From the NCBI GenBank assembly GCA_017607445.1, contig JAEVHH010000003.1, positions 6,076,001 through 6,140,000 on the forward strand: a DNA stretch of 64,000 nucleotides. The letters run 5' to 3'. The notes under the pieces were generated by a model. That model had not been told where the DNA came from. It was given only the letters and a program-made list of their open reading frames with translations, and made no database searches. Of the stretch, positions 57,897 to 64,000 are shown piece by piece. How positions within the stretch are numbered: position 1 is the stretch's first letter; each line of letters begins with the position of its first letter. The position numbers and the translations under genes were made by a program. The stretch comes from Histoplasma ohiense. Its lineage: Eukaryota; Ascomycota; Eurotiomycetes; Onygenales; Ajellomycetaceae.

Positions 57897-58495
57897 TTAT
57901 AGATCACACTTCCCAAAGAAGTTTACGTCATCATGAATACAATGGTGGCAATTTGGATCTTGAACTTCACAGTCAATATGTCTATGGCAACCGAGTCGAC
58001 TGCAATCATCTATACGAGGTGCGAGTACATTAGCTAGTTGGTCCACATTTGGTGATACCGCCGAAGCACTGAGTGACATAGAATTTTTCAAGGGCTCAGG
58101 AGACCAGATCTGTGCCTCGTCAATAATGGCGCTATCAGCATTTTCCCACAGTGCAATTAGATTCTCCTCATCCTTGGAGTAACGTTTAGCAAGTGATTTT
58201 AGCTCAGCAGAATCAAGTCTCGCATAATCAATAACATTATTATCTTTATCATAAGATCTCAAAATCCCGTCATTGCCGATGTGGAATAGTCCATTGGGAT
58301 CAGCTCGAAGATTATTTACAAGCTGCTGCAAATCGCGTGGCGTAGGTTGATGTTCTTTCTTAAAGATATAAGACAGGAATTAGCACCATTAATCAGCAAA
58401 AGCGAAGAAATATTACCCACCGACGGTTCTAGAGCCGTCACAGAAAGAATGACATTTATGCAAGCACTAGCGATCAGGTAGACAAAGCACCGCAT
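57897..58495 (-). CDS. Small secreted Cys-rich protein, about 178 aa
   Basis: Exon 1 (58495-58421) starts MRCFVYLIASACINVILS, a hydrophobic stretch typical of a signal peptide with cleavage likely after VTA. Exon 2 (58358-57897) is reached by an intron with GTGGGT at its start, a TGCTAAT branch-like site and TTTAAG at its end. A different pair (GTAATA, ending AAAG) also keeps frame and changes only one or two residues. The mature region has an acidic, helix-prone centre. Its C terminus carries six Cys in about 35 residues (DDCSRLGCHRHIDC ... CHHC ... GKC), probably disulfide-bonded. I know no function; an extracellular or effector-like role is inference. It lies upstream of the chitin synthase gene on the same strand. 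Confidence 0.7.
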
Positions 58496-59846
58496 GATTG
58501 TATAGCAGTAAGTTCTGATTAAATTTGTATTTTCTCAATCAATTTAGTGGGGAGTTCATATATAGTTATATAAAAGGAACTGCAGGGCGTATTTTGAGTC
58601 CAGCCTGGCTATTTCAAAGTTCCAGTTTTCCGGGCAGATCTCTGCTCGATCTTGAAAACTGTCAAGGAGAATGGTTGGCAGGGCTGTGTTCGCTAGCAGG
58701 CCGTACCCGGTTTCTCATTGAAGCAAAACATCGGGTAAGAAATAATTTTCTAACCATCATGGTAGTTGGTTAGAACTTGATAGAGATAAACTCCCCTTCT
58801 ATCTTCTATAAGATCTTGCAACCCTATGATATTGTAAATATATCTTTCTTATCTGCACTTAAACACATGTTAATCATTATCAGTTATTCGGTGTTGGACA
58901 TTTATCAAAATTTTTCTGAAATTAATAAAAAAAATCCAAAAATAAATTCAAGAATATATACTCCGTATAAATCACAACATTTTCATTACTACTAAGCATT
59001 CGTTAAAGAGCATATGCTTGACATTGAAATTGGGCCAACAAATGAGTCATGTGGCCAGTGGTGTGGCTATATTGGAACTCGTTACCTAAAAACCGGCATC
59101 TGAGCTAGAAAATTGAACCTTTACCACTCGGTTAGAATGAGATTTCCCCAAATTACAATAGTTATATATAAGTTCACAATTTCATGCCCTGAAGTCTCAC
59201 ATATGAGTTAACGTGGTGTCACGCTGATAAGATCACTAAGACACAACTTCCAATACACAACTTCCAATACAAAGGGTCAGAATTTTCTTCAGTGTTTAAG
59301 ATATTCCTATTCCTATTCATATTCCCATATATCCGTAGATCTAACGAGCAAGGTAGGGAGTGGGCCTGGATTCAATTCTGGGTTAATATTATTATTCAAG
59401 AAATATTCAGCCAATGCCACCGGACAAACTCACTCGACGTGGCTAGTTAGCTCACACGTAATTTATTCGACAACAATACCAACAATAATAACGGAGTATT
59501 ATCAAGTTGGGTCCTCAAGCCAGAAGCTCTCTCTATGAAAACTCTAGCTCTTCAATGGTATCTGCTGTTCATGCTCCTGGAGTACCAGCAATTATTAACT
59601 GATGGAACCATTAGTTATATATGATGTTAGTCAGGTTATATGATCAGCAAACCACTGGGGTGGGTCTTGGAAGTCCGGAACGCAACCTTGGAAACGTTTT
59701 CTAATATCCGTTCCAATCACTAAGGAGAAGTGGACGTTTTGCCCGTTCCTGTGAAGAATTGAACCAACTGTCCACTCACTCAGTCCTTTCGAATCTTAAA
59801 AAAGAAAAATGATTTCAACGAAAACCATCAACCCAATCCAGACAAT
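58496..59846. other. Intergenic, AT-rich
   Basis: No supported gene. A TATA-like TATATAGTTATATAAAAG (58560-58577) can be read either way. Near 59095-59140 (minus) and 59360-59395 (plus) are fragments that vaguely resemble tRNA boxes, too degenerate to call. Confidence 0.45.
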
Positions 59847-60115
59847 ATGTCGACTCAAGAGGTTGAAATCGGCGATACCTTTCCTGCAATAATTCATTTT
59901 TCCCCTTATTATCCCAGTTCGATTGACGGAATCAAACTGCGCATGAGACCTCTTGCTGGGTTTGGAAGATGGGTCCGCGTTACATGGGATGCTTCGTTCA
60001 AGCATCAACCGGGGGTCCTTGGATCTTATTATTATTATTATTCCTCCTCTCTCTCTTCGCGTCCAACAGCTCCAGGCTTTGATCGAACACAATTACTTCC
60101 CAGCGGATAATCAAT
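59847..60115 (+). CDS. Possible short hypothetical protein, about 73 aa
   Basis: ATG 59847 opens a frame reading EIGDTFPAIIHFSPYYPSS then KLRMRPLAGFGRWVRVTWD, which looks protein-like. Unspliced, it runs into Tyr and Ser repeats caused by (TTA)n and CT tracts. Removing a segment from GTCCTT (about 60012) to CAACAG (about 60069), which is pyrimidine-rich, gives an in-frame ending LQALIEHNYFPADNQSP. The donor site is weak. It may be a real small gene or a fragment of a larger family. Confidence 0.35.
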
Positions 60116-61570
60116 CACCTTAATGCCACGCCAGTTGTTGTTCCAACCTTCACAGGAAAGAGATGGCTGTTTTATTTACATGTATTTTGTGTAAGTTTGG
60201 TGCATACACAGTACACAGCTTTACATACAAAATGCCTGGTTGTTCAATGTAGATCTCAAAGTCTGTCAGTGATCATTACCGCCATATATTCAGATCTTCT
60301 CAAGATATCATCTAAATCACACAAGATGCCACTCTTCTGTCGAGATTATACGGGAATCCACTGCAAGTACCACCTCCATGTCCGGTTCTATAACGGTGGA
60401 AATATACAGAATGCGGCTCAGTGAGTCAATCAACCGTAAGAAGCAGATGGATGAAAGAACCACATTGTAGATGATCCTCGAGAGAAGCAAGATGGAGTCT
60501 CCAGCCATTTTTAACTCTGTCTCCTCGTAGGTTATGCACTAAGTGACAATTCTTGGCCGGGGTAAGTTTGAGCATCCAACCCCGGCCCGAAACTTTTCTG
60601 GATAGGCACGGGGTCATCATCGCGCCGTTTCGAGAGGATCGTGGAAGGGATCCCTCTCAGAGCCATTCTCCGTCGAGCCAACAAGAACGCGGGATGATGG
60701 TCACGGTGTCGCTCAGCGATGCTTGGGGAAGACTTGGGGTGCGGGGGTTTGTGGGGTTGTGCAGCGCGTTGGTGGAGCCATCCCGTTACGCCATCGACGG
60801 TGCATGCTGGCGGTGATTGGATGGCAGATGGGAGGGAGCTTGGTGGTTGGCACTGGTTGGACAGGGTGGAGAGGGCGAACGCGCGCTGACGGTTGGGTTG
60901 TGGAGGCGTTGTGGAGGACCAAGGCGGGCTAGCTGGCATGGTGCAGGATGGGCTTACTCTTCGTCCTCCTCGTTGTTGTATGTACATGTACATGTACATG
61001 TACGTGGTAAGTACAGGTACTGTACATATACATGCATACACATCTCCAGTGTGTGTGCTATACATGGTTGAGAGGAGAACGAAAAGGTACCACTACCCTC
61101 CATGATACTCATGGGGTGGTGATGTATGTACAGTACATACTCTTTCCTAGCATTTTGATTTTAGGGTGGGTTACAACATCATCCATCTCCTCTCCTCGCG
61201 TTTTCCCCTCTCCGCTCCTCTTCTCAATCTCCTCCTCATATACTGTCTTCTCTTCTGTCCGTCCCTCTCCTCCATCCTCCCACTGGCTGTGTCTCTGTAC
61301 GGTTGTCTGAGCTGGTTAGCTATCGTCTGCTCGAGAGTGTACACAACCATTTTATCCTCTTGCGTCATCCCGACTTAGCTTGCCACCACCTCCAACAAAA
61401 CGGCAGCCCTCGTATTCCTCTCTCTGCCTCGCAACAGCATTGCAATTTCGTTTTGCTTTTCTAAGAATTGTAGTTTATTTGGATTTCAATTATTTATTTT
61501 CGACGTGAGAACAACCCCTGAGAACTGAAAATCTCCCTAAAAATCCAACCGTCCATAAAAAGAACGAAAG
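60116..61570. other. Intergenic and DUF1774 gene promoter
   Basis: Overlapping frames at 60532-61071 on both strands have no support. A GTACAT repeat run at 60980-61003 is self-complementary. CT-rich DNA at 61180-61290 probably belongs to the promoter or leader of the next gene. Confidence 0.45.
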
Positions 61571-62692
61571 ATGCCTGGGCCAGGACACCAATGTACGTTC
61601 ATAGTATCGAACATAAACTGAGGCCCCCTTGTCTCCCTAATACACACAGCCATTCTAATTCATTCTCATCACCAAAATATTAGATAATCCATTTTCGAAG
61701 CGGGAGACGTTTAGCAAGAATGCCATTACTGCATATCGCGTCCTGACTCCCATCTCTTGGCTGTTGGTGGTTGTTTTTGGAATTTTCTACTCCATCCACA
61801 GGCCAGACGATGTACCCAACGGCTTCACTGTGTGGGAGCAGACACACCGAAACCCTACTCCGTTCTCACAGAGCAGTGTCGTGACAGGTGTTTTCTGGTG
61901 AGTTTTCGCCCATGTAAACAATTAAATCTCACAGCGCGCTTCGTCTTGGCATAGACACATCGAATATTCAGTAGCTTATATCTTCGCAGGATCATCTTAC
62001 TTATTTCCCAGCTTGGATACATCGCCAACTTGTTCTCTTCAAACCCCGCAAAAGTAACAAGCGCGGCAAATGTTGCCGGCTTTTATATCCTGAACAACCT
62101 CTTTGTTCTTGCCTTCGTCCTTCTCTGGGTCCGATCCAAGTTCTGGGGCGCAGAGATCATTGATATCGCAAATTTGATCAGTCAAGGCATCGTGTACTGG
62201 AAACATCATGATCTGCCCCTTGACATTCACCTTCCCGCAGTGGCTGGTCCGTATGCTTGGACTCTGTCAACGCTCTTCTGGAACGGAGCTGTTGCAGTCG
62301 GAGGAGACAATACCCCCAAGAGGATCGTTGCTAATGTGTTCATCTGGGTCATGTTTGTTTTTGGCCAGGGCCATATCGCGCGGAGGGGTGATTTTGCCTA
62401 TGGATACTCCTTGAGCTTGTTGACGCTATGTAAGTTTTTTGTCTTCGCTGACTTTACATCTGCAATCATGCGCTGATCACAAGTTACACCTACAGCCCTG
62501 GCTCTCAAGCAGTTCTCCCTCAAAATCATTTCACTTCAGTGGATCTTCGCGTTTGTGATCTTCGGTGTTTTCTTCGTCACCTCACTCTCTGCCTCTGTGG
62601 CCAAATACCACAATAGAGACTTCTTCTTCCGCAGCTTTGCTGAGCCAGTTGACTCTACTGATCGCGAACGCCAGCCACTTCTCAGCGAGTGA
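61571..62692 (+). CDS. DUF1774-like multi-pass membrane protein, 290 aa
   Basis: Exons are 61571-61592, 61684-61897, 61990-62429 and 62496-62692. Split codons are restored at every joint and the frame ends at TGA 62690-62692. Hydrophobic helices include SWLLVVVFGIFY, GVFWIILLISQLGY, YILNNLFVLAFVLLWV, TLFWNGAVAV, VFIWVMFVFGQG and FAFVIFGVFFV-type segments, so six or seven passes are likely. The C-terminal tail is polar (DSTDRERQPLLSE), with an acidic dileucine-like end that could direct sorting to vacuole or endosome (inference). The pattern matches my memory of the fungal DUF1774 family, whose role is unknown. Confidence 0.82.
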
Positions 62693-63698
62693 GGATGTAG
62701 GCATGGCCACCCCGTTGAAGACCAGATCGAATTGGTTTTTCGGTAGTTCGACGAACCTGGTGGCATCGACATGCTTTGACGTTTTCCTGTTGTCTTCCTT
62801 TTATGCCCGTTTAACCCCCAGAACTACAATGCGACTCGAATGATCCCGATTTATAAATAACTTCGCACAACCCGTTTTTCAAAACGAAGGAGCACTTGAC
62901 TGGCTAAAAATCCCCTTAACCCTTTTTTATTCTTACCAGACGAACGGTTTTGGTGATGATGAAGGCGTGAAATAGTCGGCTTGACATTAGCTGAATAAAA
63001 TACCGTGAACGATGGGGGAAAAGCTGAAAATCGATTTTCCCGGAAAAAGGAATGTTGGTAAACTCAACACACGGCTGAAATTTGCAACGTTGTTCCGAAA
63101 GGGACGATAAGGTCAAAAATTTCTTTCCCTCAGATTGGAAATTTACCAGACTATGCCTCAATTTGAACATATTAGTGGGACTGTGGGACTGTGAAAAGGG
63201 ACGTGTTTTTTAAGGGTGGGAAAGAGAGGGCTCACCAAATCGTTACTGCTCTTCCCACTCCCGGCTCCCTTTCTTTTATATTTTTATTTTGATCAATATT
63301 TCCTTATTTCATATCATTCATTGCTGCTTCTGCCGCTATTATATTAGTTAGTTTTGCATCCTTTGTTCAATGTTAGTACATATCACATACTCAAAACAAC
63401 AAGGCCTTCTCTACACTTCTTCCTTCCTTTTGTTGCTAACTGGAAATGCATGCCTCAAGTCAATCTTATTCCCCCTTCTGTTTTTGGTTTTGTTTTTGAT
63501 TTTTGATTTTTGATTTTTGCATCATCATCATTCTGTTTCGTACGTGATATCGAACAGTTAACTTAATAATTGCGTTCAAATAACTAATTTGATAAACATA
63601 CTAGTGACATAAACTTATATTCGTTGATTAGAATGATAACACCCTGGTACTAGTAGTATCTAGTAATCTTTTACCTGCAAGCAGAAGATTCGATAGTT

Positions 63699-63732
<34 letters not shown>

Positions 63733-64000
63733 TTTGCTTTGGTCGATACATACACACAGTGTATGTTAGTTAGGCTTCTTTCGTACCTCCCTCTCTCCTT
63801 TTTCTTCTCGCGCTCAGATACTACCGCATGTCATAATTTGTTGTATCTAGTTCTAGTAATGCTTTGGCGGATATGCTCTTTGTGAGAAGCTGGGGGGGGG
63901 AGGGGGGGAGGGAATGAAGACGTAAAGGAGGGATACGGGAATATTTATTGTAGACGAAAAAAATAGTGAAGGGAAAAGGGAGAGTGGAAAATGAGGGGAA
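62693..64000. other. Intergenic to window end
   Basis: No supported gene. Runs include GATTTTT repeats (about 63496-63520), a T22A15 palindromic tract (63697-63733), and a G-rich stretch (63892-63912). Confidence 0.5.

Noticed and set aside
59095..59395. Degenerate tRNA or SINE fragments
   Set aside because: Only partial A-box or B-box resemblance without a foldable cloverleaf, tail or target duplication.
60532..61071. Overlapping long frames on both strands
   Set aside because: Low-complexity and repeat-influenced (GTACAT run); neither strand shows a domain or intron signals.

Overview
The window comes from a filamentous ascomycete. The genes carry short spliceosomal introns (GT...AG, about 45-175 nt). 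The set includes Bem1, a division-1 chitin synthase, Afg1, a LACTB2-type hydrolase and a DUF1774-like protein. The gene complement and the sharp switch from a CpG-poor, AT-rich, Ty3/Gypsy-packed block to gene-bearing DNA of balanced composition suggest Eurotiomycetes, probably Onygenales (Blastomyces/Histoplasma-like). The genus is inference.

Region 1 (1 to about 29,990) is one continuous nest of retroelements. Two Ty3/Gypsy chromodomain families are present. Family I has a 533-534 bp LTR with internal tandem repeats. Family II has a 271 bp LTR. Both are riddled with in-frame stops from C-to-T and G-to-A transitions. The joints fit a Russian-doll order: family II copy B (minus) was split by family I copy 2. 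That copy was split by family II copies A (minus) and C (plus, both LTRs present, 5-bp TSD TCTTC). Copy A was interrupted by family I copy 1. Two later elements sit on top. A tRNA-headed, LINE-tailed retroposon (244-1898) has a 14-bp TSD. A hAT-like non-autonomous element (13441-14821) has an 8-bp TSD, a hairpin and a minisatellite core. Family II copy C also carries, antisense to pol, a spliced Cys-rich reading frame that looks like a captured host gene.

Region 2 (about 29,990 to 33,200) is the scarred edge of the gene-rich side. It holds a metallophosphoesterase cut at the repeat border, a nucleotidyltransferase-like gene whose true start lies across a 62-nt intron, and a decayed BCS1-type AAA ATPase tail. 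About 4.4 kb without a convincing gene follows.

Region 3 (37,561 to 64,000) is ordinary genic DNA: bem1 (+), an HNH-nuclease pseudogene (+), a LACTB2-like hydrolase with a 13-nt exon (+), a Gln/Pro-rich protein (-), AFG1 (+), a 78-aa Cys-rich protein (+), chitin synthase (-), a small secreted Cys-rich protein (-), a doubtful short gene (+) and a DUF1774-like membrane protein (+). The genes do not form a pathway cluster. Bem1 and chitin synthase both act in polarized wall growth, but they lie 13 kb apart and nothing shows a functional link.
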